Shown one piece after another: positions 25,004 through 33,806 of a stretch of DNA of 64,000 bases (positions within the stretch are counted from its first letter, which is position 1; each line of letters begins with the position of its first letter). The stretch is from an uncultured Chloroflexota bacterium (GTDB lineage Bacteria; Chloroflexota; Anaerolineae; Aggregatilineales; Phototrophicaceae): positions 1 through 64,000 of the forward strand of contig CALJKV010000085.1 of the NCBI GenBank assembly GCA_937974245.1, in the 5' to 3' direction. The position numbers were made by a program, and so were the translations under genes. The notes below the pieces were generated by a model, which was given only the letters and a program-made list of their open reading frames with translations, was not told the origin of the DNA and did no database searches.

Positions 25004-26119
25004 ATGCCTTATCCCCCACCCCGGCTGGTATTCTGGGAAACCACCGCAGGTTGCAACCTCAGGTGTATTCATTGCCGTCGGGTCACACTGGCAGACCAAC
25101 TGACGCCCCAGGATTTAAGCACAGAAGAATCCTACCGCCTCATTGATGGGATTCGCAAGACGGGACGTCCCGTATTTGTGCTGTCTGGCGGGGAACCGCT
25201 CTTTCGCCCCGACATCTACGATATTGCCCATTACGCCAGCGCAGTCGGGCTGCCAGTTGCCCTGGCGACCAATGGCACGCTGATTGATGATACCGTAGCC
25301 GCCCAAATCAAAGCAAGCGGCGTACAACGGGTGAGCATTTCATTTGACGGCGTGGATGCTGCCACCCACGATATGTTTCGGGGTTTATCGGGATCATTTG
25401 AGGCAGCCATACGCGGCTTCAGAGCGCTGCGACGGGTTGGACTGCCGGTTCAAATCAATACCACTGTCGCCAACCATAACAAGACCCAGTTAGAAGCCAT
25501 GCTGCAAATGGCGAAAGACCTGGACGCAGTTGGGCTGCATCTCTTTCTGCTGGTACCGGTAGGCTGTGGGGTACAGATCACCGACGAACAGATGATTAAT
25601 GCCCACGAATACGAGCGAGTCCTGAATTGGTTATATGATACCGAACAAACAGAAACCGGGCTTCAACTCAAAGCTACCTGCGCCCCGCATTACTTCCGTG
25701 TAATGCACGTCCGGCGAGCGGAAGACCGGCGCAAAGGGATCCTGAAAGAACTGCCTGCCAGCCATGACCGCCAGATTCACGGGCATCCACATGGGCAGAT
25801 GCACGCGGCAACTAAAGGATGCCTGGCTGGAACTGGGGTGTGTTTTGTCTCGCACCGGGGCGAAGTCTTTCCCTGTGGTTACTTGCCGGTTGAAGCTGGC
25901 AACATTCGCACCCAGGAGTTCGGCAGTATCTGGCAGGATAGCCCATTCTTCGCTGAACTGCGCGACCCGGAACTCCTGGAAGGGAAATGTGGCATCTGCC
26001 AGTTTAAATCATTATGCAGCGGCTGCCGTGCCCGCGCCTTTGGCATCACCGGTAACTATCTCGCTGAAGAGCCGTTCTGTGCCTACCAGCCAGAAACCCG
26101 CGAAGTCGTCTTAAACTAA
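25004..26119 (+). CDS. Radical SAM/SPASM protein, AhbD/NirJ-like
   Basis: 371 residues. The radical SAM [4Fe-4S] motif is CNLRCIHC (Cys17, Cys21, Cys24), followed by VLSGGEPLFRPD and the TIM-barrel strands. The C-terminal third has seven or more Cys (CLAGTGVC, FPCGY, GKCGICQFKSLCSGCRA, FCAYQ) typical of SPASM/Twitch auxiliary clusters. A His-rich loop (HDRQIHGHPHGQMH) lies near residue 255. The family includes AhbD, which makes heme from Fe-coproporphyrin III with SAM, and NirJ; context favours an AhbD-like role but a peptide-modifying function is not excluded. The ATG at 25004 follows GAGGAAA. It sits 146 bp after the ferrochelatase gene with a dyad between them. Confidence 0.75.
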   Translation: MPYPPPRLVFWETTAGCNLRCIHCRRVTLADQLTPQDLSTEESYRLIDGIRKTGRPVFVLSGGEPLFRPDIYDIAHYASAVGLPVALATNGTLIDDTVAAQIKASGVQRVSISFDGVDAATHDMFRGLSGSFEAAIRGFRALRRVGLPVQINTTVANHNKTQLEAMLQMAKDLDAVGLHLFLLVPVGCGVQITDEQMINAHEYERVLNWLYDTEQTETGLQLKATCAPHYFRVMHVRRAEDRRKGILKELPASHDRQIHGHPHGQMHAATKGCLAGTGVCFVSHRGEVFPCGYLPVEAGNIRTQEFGSIWQDSPFFAELRDPELLEGKCGICQFKSLCSGCRARAFGITGNYLAEEPFCAYQPETREVVLN

Positions 26120-26130
26120 TCAACGATCAC

Positions 26131-26146
26131 GGTTGCAAAAGCAACC
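26131..26146 (+). other. Short intergenic hairpin before the substrate-binding protein
   Basis: GGTTGC, AAAA, GCAACC: a perfect 6-bp stem with a 4-base loop, 12 bp after the radical SAM stop and 22 bp before the next ATG. Without a T-tract it is more likely an mRNA processing or stability element than a terminator. Confidence 0.4.
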
Positions 26147-26167
26147 CTCGAAAGGATAATTCAAGTC

Positions 26168-27691
26168 ATGCGTAAAATCGCTTTACTTCTCGCTGCGTTG
26201 TGCAGTTTGCTCACCTTTACCCTGTCTAGCGCAGTCGCCAGCGCATCGGTAACGATGGTGCTGTCACGCGACCCCATTTCGATGGATCCCCAGGGGCCAA
26301 TTGATCCCAGTGCGCCGGTCATCCTGGCCTACGTTTACGACACTTTGCTGTTTCAAGAAAGTGACGGAACGATCCAACCGTACCTGGCTACAACCTGGGA
26401 TGTGGAACAAGGTGGACGCCTGATAACGTTCCACCTGCGCGATGATGTCGTATTCAGCAACGGCGCGCCCCTTAATGCCGATTCTGTGATCTTCACGTTT
26501 GAACGTTTGCAGGAGATCGGCCAGCGCTCATTTATCTACAGTGAAATCATGAACGTCTCCGAGTTTGAGAAGCTGGATGATTTTACTGTGCGTTTTCACC
26601 TGCGTGCGCCCTCGGTCACGCTGTTAAGTGCGCTAACTTATGCCTACGCTGGTATTCTTGAGCCGGGTGCGGTTGCGGTATCAGGTGATGCTTATGGACG
26701 GAATCCGGTTGGCAGCGGCCCCTATATGGTCAAGGACTGGGTTCCGGAAAACAGCATGACACTGGTCGCCAACCCGAACTATCACGGCCAGCGTCCCACC
26801 GACCAGGATGCCTCGGCATCTGACATCAGCGAAATGAACCTCCGCTTTTCGAGCAATGAGTCAGCCCGTGTCAACGCGTTGCTGACCGGGGAAGTAGACA
26901 TCGCCTACATTTCATCGGGCGCCCTGATGGAAACATTTGAGAATAACCCTGACTTCACCGTGATTGATAGCCCGACCAGAGGACTGGTAATTCTCGGCTT
27001 CAACACCGGACGTGAACCTTTCAGTGATGTGACGATGCGGCGGGCAGTTGCTCAGGCAGTTGATAAGCAACTGATTCTGGATATCACTGCACCAGGCATG
27101 GGGATCGTCGTCAACCAGCCCATCGCCCCCTCGATTTTCGGGTATGTACCGGAACTGGAAACTGAAGCTCCGTCTTACGACCTTGAAGCGGCACAGGCGG
27201 TGGTAGAAGCAGCCGGATACACCGGCACTGAAATCAAGATACTGACCTCCAATTTCCCGACCTACCAGAATATGGCGACCATCGTTCAGGCACAACTGCA
27301 AGCCATCGGTCTGAATGCAACCATTGAAGTACTCGACTTTGCCGGAGTTGCAACTACTGCCAACGCAGGTGAGTACGACATCGTACTGACCCGGTATGAC
27401 TGGAATGATCCGGACTTGCTGCGAATATACCTTTCTACCGACAGTATTGGGCGGGCAAATCGGTACTTCTATAGCAACCCGGAGTTGGATTCGTTGACTG
27501 CACAGGGACGTGCCACTTTAGATGTGGCCGAACGGCTGGCTATCTATACTGAAGCGCAACGCATTGTGATGCAGGATGTACCCTGGGTACCGCTGTATAT
27601 GACGATAACCAAAGTTGTCATCAGCAACCGGCTGCAAAATGTCCAGGTCATCAACAGCCACGTTATCTTTGATGACGCAGTTGCACAGTAG
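26168..27691 (+). CDS. Dpp/Opp-type ABC substrate-binding protein (SBP_bac_5)
   Basis: 507 residues with a Sec signal peptide (hydrophobic 5-20, cleavage near AVASAS) and no lipobox. Family marks include RDPISMDPQGPID, the FHLRDDVVFSNGAPL segment, NPVGSGPYMVKDW and IAYISSG. It binds a peptide, metal chelate or similar cargo for the two permeases that follow. Dpp-type binding proteins can also carry heme in some bacteria, which is relevant given the heme genes just upstream; that link is inference. AAAGGATAA serves the ATG. A stem-loop follows the stop. Confidence 0.88.
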   Translation: MRKIALLLAALCSLLTFTLSSAVASASVTMVLSRDPISMDPQGPIDPSAPVILAYVYDTLLFQESDGTIQPYLATTWDVEQGGRLITFHLRDDVVFSNGAPLNADSVIFTFERLQEIGQRSFIYSEIMNVSEFEKLDDFTVRFHLRAPSVTLLSALTYAYAGILEPGAVAVSGDAYGRNPVGSGPYMVKDWVPENSMTLVANPNYHGQRPTDQDASASDISEMNLRFSSNESARVNALLTGEVDIAYISSGALMETFENNPDFTVIDSPTRGLVILGFNTGREPFSDVTMRRAVAQAVDKQLILDITAPGMGIVVNQPIAPSIFGYVPELETEAPSYDLEAAQAVVEAAGYTGTEIKILTSNFPTYQNMATIVQAQLQAIGLNATIEVLDFAGVATTANAGEYDIVLTRYDWNDPDLLRIYLSTDSIGRANRYFYSNPELDSLTAQGRATLDVAERLAIYTEAQRIVMQDVPWVPLYMTITKVVISNRLQNVQVINSHVIFDDAVAQ

Positions 27692-27710
27692 GGCAGATAT
27701 GTTCCAGAGG

Positions 27711-27733
27711 AGGGCGGTGCTGGTAGCCGCCCT
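27711..27733 (+). terminator. Stem-loop after the binding-protein gene
   Basis: AGGGCGG (27711-27717), a 9-base loop and CCGCCCT (27727-27733) followed by TTTG. The 7-bp GC stem with a short T-run could be a weak terminator or 3'-end stabiliser that lets the binding protein be made in excess of the permeases 60 bp downstream. Confidence 0.5.
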
Positions 27734-27794
27734 TTGTAGTACGCCACTTGTAGGGTACCTGAAACAACGGTCACACAATTAACAAGATCGAATT

Positions 27795-28718
27795 ATGCAA
27801 ATCATCTTCCGCCACGTATTAATGGCAATCCCAACTCTGCTGCTGCTCTCACTTGTCGTATTCCTGCTCCTGGAACTCGCGCCTGGTGATGCCGCTACTA
27901 CGACTCTGGATATCACCGCTTCTTCCGAGCAGTCAGACTACTTGCGTGATGAACTTGGTCTGGGTCAGTCTGTGCTGGCGCGCTACGCAGGCTACATTGG
28001 CGGATTGTTCCGTGGTGATCTGGGAATCTCAGCGAAATCCGGCCAACCCGTTGCGGATGAAATCGCCATCCGTTTACCTTATACCCTGCTGCTGGTAAGT
28101 GCATCTATGGCACTAGGGACGATTATAGGTGTGACTTTGGGTGCAGTAGCGGCCTTTCATGTTGGCAAAAGGATTGACTGGTTGGTGACCGCACTGGTTT
28201 CCATTGCAACCGCTCTGCCGACATTCTGGTTAGCCATGTTGTTTGTACAATTTTTTGCTTTGCGGCTGCGATTGCTGCCTGTTTTCGGTGCTGATAGCTG
28301 GCAGCATCTGGTTTTACCAGCATTCTGCACCTCACTAACGTTGGTACCCGGCATCGCCCGACTGACACGCGCGAGTCTGTTGGACACGATAAAATCGGAT
28401 TGCATCCTGTTTGCCCGCGCCAAAGGACTGCGCCAGCGGCGCGTTATCTGGCGGCATGTCAGCCCGCTGGCCGCCATTTCGGTGGTAACGTATATTGGAC
28501 TCCAATCCATCCGGCTGATTAGCAGTGTCGCGGTAATGGAAATACTCTTTAACTGGCCGGGGCTGGGTGGGCTAGCGGTGCGAGCAGCTTTTGATAGGGA
28601 TACTACCTTGCTCCTAGGGACTACGCTGGTCATCGCAGCACTGACCTTTGCTATCCTGTTTATGGTGGATGTGGTCGTGCTCTACCTCGACCCGCGTATT
28701 AGTCGGAAAGCGATCTAG
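27795..28718 (+). CDS. DppB-type ABC permease
   Basis: 307-residue inner-membrane permease with about six TM helices. It has the DppB-type N-terminus (FRHVLMAIPTLLLLSLVVF, LELAPGD) and the EAA loop around RAKGLRQRRVIWRHVSPLA, which contacts the ATPase. It forms the channel with the DppC-type protein 3 bp downstream. No ATPase genes follow, so this importer must borrow DppD/DppF-like subunits encoded elsewhere. Confidence 0.9.
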   Translation: MQIIFRHVLMAIPTLLLLSLVVFLLLELAPGDAATTTLDITASSEQSDYLRDELGLGQSVLARYAGYIGGLFRGDLGISAKSGQPVADEIAIRLPYTLLLVSASMALGTIIGVTLGAVAAFHVGKRIDWLVTALVSIATALPTFWLAMLFVQFFALRLRLLPVFGADSWQHLVLPAFCTSLTLVPGIARLTRASLLDTIKSDCILFARAKGLRQRRVIWRHVSPLAAISVVTYIGLQSIRLISSVAVMEILFNWPGLGGLAVRAAFDRDTTLLLGTTLVIAALTFAILFMVDVVVLYLDPRISRKAI

Positions 28719-28721
28719 CGC

Positions 28722-29633
28722 ATGAATACATCCCACACTGCTGAACGCATTCCAGTTCGCTCCACTAGGGCGGCAGCGCGAGTGGCAACCTCTGTTCTGA
28801 GGCAGCGCGGTGATACTCGTGTCTCGCTGCCACTGCGTTTCGTGCTAGGGTTGGGATTGCTACTCATATTTCTCATCATGGCGCTTTTCGCTGATCACCT
28901 TACACCTTACGACATGGCGGCAATGAATCCCGCTGAGAGTTTACAATCCCCATCTGTCGCACACCCGTTTGGCACAGATTTGTTTGGGCGTGACCTCTTG
29001 AGCCGGGTATTGTACGGTAGCCGGTTAAGTCTAGCTGTAGCTTTGTTAGCTGTGACCGTCGCCGCGCTGCCAGGAATGCTGCTGGGGATGGTAGCCGGGC
29101 TGTATCCGGGTTTCCTTTCCAATGGGCTGTCATTCTTGATGGATGCCTGGCTTGTGGTACCAGGGCTATTGTTGGTGATCGCAATGGCTGCCGCCTTCGG
29201 ACGCACAACCATAGTCCTGGGGATTGCATTGGGCATAGCAGGGTTACCCCTTTACTATCGCCAGGCACGAACAGAGACATTACGTGTACACCATGAACTT
29301 TTTATCGAGGCAGCGGAGTCACTTGGCGCAACCAGTTTGCACATGCTGATATGTCACGTATTACCGAATGTAATGCCAACGATGATTGTCGTGATTACAG
29401 CGCGTGCCGGCGGGATACTGCTGGCAGTCAGCGCTTTCAGTTTCATTGGACTGGGCGCGCAGCCACCTGAGCCAGAGTGGGGCACACTGCTGGCAGATGG
29501 TCGTGACTATCTTCAATCTGCCGGATGGCTGACGTTCTTTCCGGGAGCGGCCATCGCCCTGGCGGTCTTTGCCCTCAATCTCATCGGCGACGGGCTGCAT
29601 GATCTGTTGAACCCGCAGCATAAGCGTGACTGA
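28722..29633 (+). CDS. DppC-type ABC permease
   Basis: 303 residues. A cytoplasmic N-terminal 45 residues precede TM1, then the DppC hallmark HPFGTDLFGRDLLSRVLYG, an EAA-type loop (FIEAAESLGATSLHMLICHV) and the C-terminal GDGLHDLLNP. It starts 3 bp after the DppB-type gene. Last gene of the heme-associated operon. Confidence 0.9.
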   Translation: MNTSHTAERIPVRSTRAAARVATSVLRQRGDTRVSLPLRFVLGLGLLLIFLIMALFADHLTPYDMAAMNPAESLQSPSVAHPFGTDLFGRDLLSRVLYGSRLSLAVALLAVTVAALPGMLLGMVAGLYPGFLSNGLSFLMDAWLVVPGLLLVIAMAAAFGRTTIVLGIALGIAGLPLYYRQARTETLRVHHELFIEAAESLGATSLHMLICHVLPNVMPTMIVVITARAGGILLAVSAFSFIGLGAQPPEPEWGTLLADGRDYLQSAGWLTFFPGAAIALAVFALNLIGDGLHDLLNPQHKRD

Positions 29634-29702
29634 GATTCTGGCATAGGCATTAAGCCAGGCGAGCCGTAATTCGTGAGATGTTCTTAAACCCTACCGGAGC
29701 TG

Positions 29703-29718
29703 CGCCAACCGGTTGGCG
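29703..29718. repeat. 16-bp perfect palindrome
   Basis: CGCCAACCGGTTGGCG, with its half GCCAACCGGT repeated at 29746-29755, in the 214-bp gap after the DppC-type gene. It lacks a T-tract. Operator or repeat element; no owner can be named. Confidence 0.45.
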
Positions 29719-29847
29719 GGGTATGGTTGTTGCGGCAGTGCCATAGCCAACCGGTATAACGATGAAGAATCTGGCGATGTACGCGAGGGCCGACGATCGT
29801 AATCACTAGAAGCTTATTTTTGTCCCTTCACCAATTGAAAGGATCGC

Positions 29848-30234
29848 TTATGCCCCAACTGCTTCTATGCTCGGCCAGTGGACAATAAGTAGTGCACCTA
29901 TAACCAGCAGGTTAAAAACCAATGCAGCTACGACCGGGGATGTGACTGGATTATCCCAGAACAGGATTAGTCCTACGATAGAAATGGCTGCCGCAACAAC
30001 TGCAGCGGTACGCCACCAGGGATATTGTCCTAATAATCCGGCAACCGCCGCAACAAAACCAAGAATCACCACCACCCACAACAGACTACCAATGATACGC
30101 GCCGCCGCCTCACCGGTGATCAGCCACGACCGCGGCGTTTGCCCCCAATCAACGATGCCAAGCAGCGGCATCAGAAACAGAATATGCCCAATACCATGTG
30201 CGCCGATAACCAGTAACAGTACAGTACGTAACAT
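29848..30234 (-). CDS. Small four-TM membrane protein
   Basis: 128 residues with four hydrophobic helices (about 1-22, 45-68, 75-92, 98-118) and short loops; no known motif beyond HGIGH near the N-terminus. AAGGAGAG lies a few bases before the ATG. It is 54 bp downstream of the GIN-domain lipoprotein gene on the same strand, so probably the last gene of that operon. Function unknown. Confidence 0.7.
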   Translation of the reverse strand: MLRTVLLLVIGAHGIGHILFLMPLLGIVDWGQTPRSWLITGEAAARIIGSLLWVVVILGFVAAVAGLLGQYPWWRTAAVVAAAISIVGLILFWDNPVTSPVVAALVFNLLVIGALLIVHWPSIEAVGA

Positions 30235-30288
30235 GAAGTTCTCTCCTTAGGGGTAGCTGTTCACCCCTGCCAGGGGCGATGATGACTT

Positions 30289-30966
30289 CTACTGACTCTG
30301 TAAAATGGTCGCTGTGCCGCTGATGTTCCGTGTAATGGTTGGGTCACCTTTATAACGAATTGTGCCCATCCCCGCGACAGTTACGTTCAAAGTGTCTGCC
30401 GCACTGACTTCAAGTATTCCACTGCCGCTAATGTCAATCGTAACGTGCTGGCTGCTGAGATCGAAGTTGTTGATGGTCGCCTGACCACGAATGGTGATTG
30501 TCTGATTATTCACGGTACCGGCAAGTCTGGTGGAGCCTGAGCCAGAGAAGGAGACTGTCAGCACATCGAGGTTCAAGTCATCTCCCGTAATGGCGCTACT
30601 GCCATTGACTTCGATAGTTGTAAGCTCTTTGAAGCTGACATGTAACTGAATCGGTTGACTGGGCTTCAGGCTGGTGTTGTCAGGGGTTGAGATGACCAGC
30701 ATACCATTTCGAACTTCCGCCTTAATGTAATCCATCAGATTATCATCAGCTTCAATGGAAAGACTTTCGCTATCGCTCGAAGTCAGGGAGAGATCAGCGC
30801 CCAGATTAATTTGGATGCTCGAAAATCCGCTCACGTCACGCTCTCCGGTGACAATTGTTCCTGACCCGTCAATCGTCTGTATGTTGACCGTGTTGTTTGT
30901 GCCACAAGCTGCTAAAAGCACGGTCAGACACAAAACCGAAAAAAGTACAAGATTATGTTTCGTCAT
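30289..30966 (-). CDS. GIN-domain (DUF2807) lipoprotein
   Basis: 225 residues. The lipoprotein signal peptide ends in the lipobox LLAAC, so it is anchored outside the membrane. The rest is a beta-helix-like head-GIN domain: DGSGTIVTGERDVSGFSSI, then repeats rich in G, S, T and I (VNGSSAITGDDL, SFSGSGSTRLAG, DISGSGILEVSA). The role of these domains is not established. Some occur beside envelope-stress regulators, as here. GGAGGAGCA lies directly before the ATG. It starts 26 bp after the degenerate receiver gene, so the two are probably co-transcribed. Confidence 0.85.
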   Translation of the reverse strand: MTKHNLVLFSVLCLTVLLAACGTNNTVNIQTIDGSGTIVTGERDVSGFSSIQINLGADLSLTSSDSESLSIEADDNLMDYIKAEVRNGMLVISTPDNTSLKPSQPIQLHVSFKELTTIEVNGSSAITGDDLNLDVLTVSFSGSGSTRLAGTVNNQTITIRGQATINNFDLSSQHVTIDISGSGILEVSAADTLNVTVAGMGTIRYKGDPTITRNISGTATILQSQ

Positions 30967-30992
30967 TGCTCCTCCATATTTAGCTACAGCGA

Positions 30993-31367
30993 TTACACTT
31001 CAAGGAATGTTCGTAACAGATTGAGCAGTTCATCCGGCGGATTACCCTTATAGATAAACCCTTTTGCTCCCGCTCGCAGCGCCTCTGCTCGGATCTCTGG
31101 TCGCCCGCCGATAACAACGATATTCAGCGATTCTTCGGTCTGGAGCGCAGCCATTAGTTCACTGGGCGTCATTCCAGGTAGGCCCCACTCCAAAAGCAAA
31201 ATATCTGGAGAAGCAACCTTGATCGAGCTGAGGAGTTGGGCACTATCCGCAGCCTCGCCCACAATGGTTAGGCCCAGGCCCTCCTTACAGACTAGCTGCA
31301 GCGCTCGCCGAACCTCAGGCTCATAATCCGCTATCAGTACTCGCAAGGAGGTGTTGGGTTGGCCCAT
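30993..31367 (-). CDS. Degenerate receiver domain with Glu at the phospho-site
   Basis: 124-residue receiver-fold protein without an output domain. The phospho-acceptor position reads LLLEWGLPG, so Asp is replaced by Glu60. The switch Thr/Ser is Gly (VVIGGRPE) and the paired acidic residue after Asp14 is Tyr (IADYEPE). The Lys survives in FIYKG. It should be unable to take a phosphoryl group normally, and Glu may mimic the phosphorylated state. The ATG at 31367 has AAAGGAGGG in front; an upstream in-frame start is rejected. It lies 104 bp downstream of the NarL-type regulator, with an operator copy and a hairpin between them. Confidence 0.85.
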   Translation of the reverse strand: MGQPNTSLRVLIADYEPEVRRALQLVCKEGLGLTIVGEAADSAQLLSSIKVASPDILLLEWGLPGMTPSELMAALQTEESLNIVVIGGRPEIRAEALRAGAKGFIYKGNPPDELLNLLRTFLEV

Positions 31368-31405
31368 AATTGAACCCTCCTTTCTGCTTTCCATTGAAAA
31401 CCAAA

Positions 31406-31437
31406 ACTCCCCCATCAGCGACCTGCTGTAGGGGAGT
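31406..31437. terminator. Bidirectional hairpin terminator
   Basis: ACTCCCC (31406-31412) and GGGGAGT (31431-31437) enclose a second small stem CAGC/GCTG. CTTTTT follows on the plus strand and TTTTGGTTTT on the minus strand. It can end the kinase-regulator transcript on the minus strand. It lies in the leader of the degenerate receiver gene, so attenuation there is also possible. Confidence 0.55.
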
Positions 31438-31463
31438 CTTTTTCCAGCCGTGAGATGGGGTGT

Positions 31464-31483
31464 TTTCCTGGTCAGTTGACCAG
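31464..31483. promoter_or_regulatory. Operator copy B of the NarL-type module
   Basis: TTTCCTGGTCA, GT, TGACCAG. It matches operator A (33807-33830) in everything but the 2-base centre and the last arm bases. It overlaps the regulator gene's stop codon and ends 96 bp before the degenerate receiver ATG. Confidence 0.6.
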
Positions 31484-32110
31484 TCTGTGCTGGACAGCCA
31501 GGGTTGCTGCCTCAGTGCGGTTCGTCGCACCTAACTTGGCGATAACGTTGCTGACATGATATTTGACGGTAGAAAGCCCAATACTCAGATGTACAGCAAT
31601 CTGCTGATTATTTAGCCCTTCAACCATAAGTGTCAAGACATCGTGTTCGCGCTCGGTCAGGTCTCCTCCCGGAGGTGGTGGTGTCGTCGCTGCGTGTATC
31701 AGCGCCAGTGTAGCTTCTGGAGCCAGTGTGGGTCGTCCATTTACAGCATTGCGAATCGCATGTGCTAAGTCATCCGCCGTAATATTTTTCAATAGGTAGC
31801 CAATCGCGCCTGCCTTGAGTGCGGCATTCACCATGTCTTCTTCGCGAAAGCTGGTTAGTGCGATGATTTGAATATCCGGATTTCTCTCCCGGATTAATCG
31901 GGTTGCAGTAGCCCCGTCCATATCGGGCATGACCATATCCATTAAAACAATATCAGGCTTCAGGATGGCACATAGCTCAACGGCTTGACGGCCACCAGGC
32001 GCTTCTCCTATCAGCTCAAAGTCTTCAAAAACCATTAGAAAATCACTTAACCCACTGCGAACCACCGCGTGGTCGTCAACGACTATAATTCGGATTGGTT
32101 TCATATTCAT
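31472..32110 (-). CDS. NarL/LiaR-type response regulator
   Basis: 212 residues. Receiver: IIVVDDHAVVRSG, acceptor Asp in IVLMDMVMPDMDG, IIALTSFREE and Lys in YLLKNITAD. A PPPPGG linker precedes a LuxR-type helix-turn-helix (LTEREHDVLTLMVEGLNNQQ, STVKYHVSNVIAKLGATNR). The ATG at 32110 is 1 bp past the kinase TGA, so translation is coupled. It is the likely binder of the duplicated dyad operator at 33807 and 31464. Confidence 0.92.
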   Translation of the reverse strand: MNMKPIRIIVVDDHAVVRSGLSDFLMVFEDFELIGEAPGGRQAVELCAILKPDIVLMDMVMPDMDGATATRLIRERNPDIQIIALTSFREEDMVNAALKAGAIGYLLKNITADDLAHAIRNAVNGRPTLAPEATLALIHAATTPPPPGGDLTEREHDVLTLMVEGLNNQQIAVHLSIGLSTVKYHVSNVIAKLGATNRTEAATLAVQHRLVN

Positions 32111-32111
32111 C

Positions 32112-33707
32112 TCAATTTGGCATCCCCTCTTTAGTCCACACCACATGAATCTGAGTGCCCTGTTCAATGGTTGTTTTGATGCTTAGTACAGCCTGAATAG
32201 CATCGGCACGCTCGACCATAATACGTAATCCAAGATGATTGGCGCGATTGCCAACCGGATCAAAGCCGATCCCTGTGTCTTCAATCAGCATCTCAATTGT
32301 CTGTTTCGTCTGATTCAGTCGGACAGTTGCGGTTGGTGCCATTGAGTGCTTGGCGACGTTATTTAGGGCTTCCTGTGCGATACGATAGAGGGCGACCTTG
32401 ACCTCTGGCGGTGGGTCAGCATCGCCATTAACTATCACCTTAATCTCAATACGGATTCGCCCACTGATACCCTCTGCGAGCTGGTGCAGCAAATCACCCA
32501 ATTGAGTTTCCACCAATGCGGTGGGGCGTAGCTCAAGCAGCAGAGTGCGCATCTCCGCCAGTGCGCCACGAGTCAGTTCGCGCAATTTTCCCAGACGAAT
32601 CATCCCTTCTTGCGGGTCACGTGCCCAGATTCGCGGCAAAACTTCCGCTGTCAGACTGGCGGAAAACAATGTCTGTGTAACCGCGTCATGCAGGTCACGT
32701 GCCAGTCGCCCCCGTTCTGCGGCCACCGCCGTTTCACTAGCCTGAGCATAGACACGGACATTCTCAAGCGCAATCACGATGGAAGGTGTAATCAGGGACA
32801 GTAGTCGTTCTTGTTCAGCCCCTAGAACACCGGCAGTTTGGTTCCCAACTGACAAGACACCTATTACTCTATCCCCAGAAATGAGAGGTATTGCAAGTAA
32901 CGATTTCAACGCTGCCCTGTTGATGGCATTGGGGTCCACGTATGGATGTTGCCTAATATCCATCACAAACTGCGTCTGGCCGCTACGAAATGCCGCCCCG
33001 GTAATCGAGTCCTCCACCGAAATACGGTAGCCCGGTGCCAGATCCAACGGATAATCACTGGATAGCACCGCCAACAAGAGCTTATCGTCCTCTGGCAGGA
33101 AAACCGCCGCGACGTCCGTATGGGTTAGCCGTCGCGCCTCTCGTGCAATAATCTGCAATACTTCGTTCCGGTTCAGGCTGCTGGTGAATGCCTGCTGCAC
33201 CGTAATCAGGGTCTTCATCTCACGCGTGCGCTCTTCAATCCGCTGCTCAATCGCCGCATGTGATAACTGCAGTTCATGCAAAGCATCCTTTAATGCTTGT
33301 TTTGACTCAATCTGTTCCGTCACATCCGTGCCGACGACCATGATGCCTTTTACTTCACCTTCTTCAGTGAGGGGCGCAGCGACGATATTCCAATACGATC
33401 TGCGTCCTCCGGTTATGATCCCTAGTGCTGGCTCGCGGGGGATTTCGCCCTTCAATGCGTGTTGAAAGAATGGCTCAAAAGTTTCCCTGGTCTCCGGCAG
33501 CAAATCAAAATAGTTCAGGCCAGGTTGCAGCATGGATACGACAGCAGGATTATATCGCTCGAAATAACTGGCCCAGGTAGCGTTATAACGTAAAATCTGA
33601 TAATTGGGGCTGAGAAACATGACCCCCATCGGCATCCGTTCAAAAAGCAATTCCAGGACATCCTGGGCATAAGGGTCAATTTCGAATGAACTACCGGTGG
33701 CTTGCAT
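32112..33707 (-). CDS. Soluble PAS-GAF histidine kinase, HisKA_3 (NarL-partner) type
   Basis: 531 residues, no TM helix. PAS (about 18-135), coiled coil, GAF (about 170-325), then HisKA_3 with the H-box RGRLARDLHDAVTQTLFSA and a HATPase_c domain (AQEALNNVAKHS, EDTGIGFD, HLGLRIMVERA). It phosphorylates the regulator encoded immediately after it. The LiaS/VraS subgroup shares this catalytic core but is membrane-bound; here sensing must be cytoplasmic. Confidence 0.92.
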   Translation of the reverse strand: MQATGSSFEIDPYAQDVLELLFERMPMGVMFLSPNYQILRYNATWASYFERYNPAVVSMLQPGLNYFDLLPETRETFEPFFQHALKGEIPREPALGIITGGRRSYWNIVAAPLTEEGEVKGIMVVGTDVTEQIESKQALKDALHELQLSHAAIEQRIEERTREMKTLITVQQAFTSSLNRNEVLQIIAREARRLTHTDVAAVFLPEDDKLLLAVLSSDYPLDLAPGYRISVEDSITGAAFRSGQTQFVMDIRQHPYVDPNAINRAALKSLLAIPLISGDRVIGVLSVGNQTAGVLGAEQERLLSLITPSIVIALENVRVYAQASETAVAAERGRLARDLHDAVTQTLFSASLTAEVLPRIWARDPQEGMIRLGKLRELTRGALAEMRTLLLELRPTALVETQLGDLLHQLAEGISGRIRIEIKVIVNGDADPPPEVKVALYRIAQEALNNVAKHSMAPTATVRLNQTKQTIEMLIEDTGIGFDPVGNRANHLGLRIMVERADAIQAVLSIKTTIEQGTQIHVVWTKEGMPN

Positions 33708-33806
33708 ACTGATTGCGCTTTTCTGATCATTGCATACTGTATGACACTTTTCTACGGATAATATTTTAGCGCGTTATATTAACCGTCATCAGTGACGAAT
33801 ATCATG

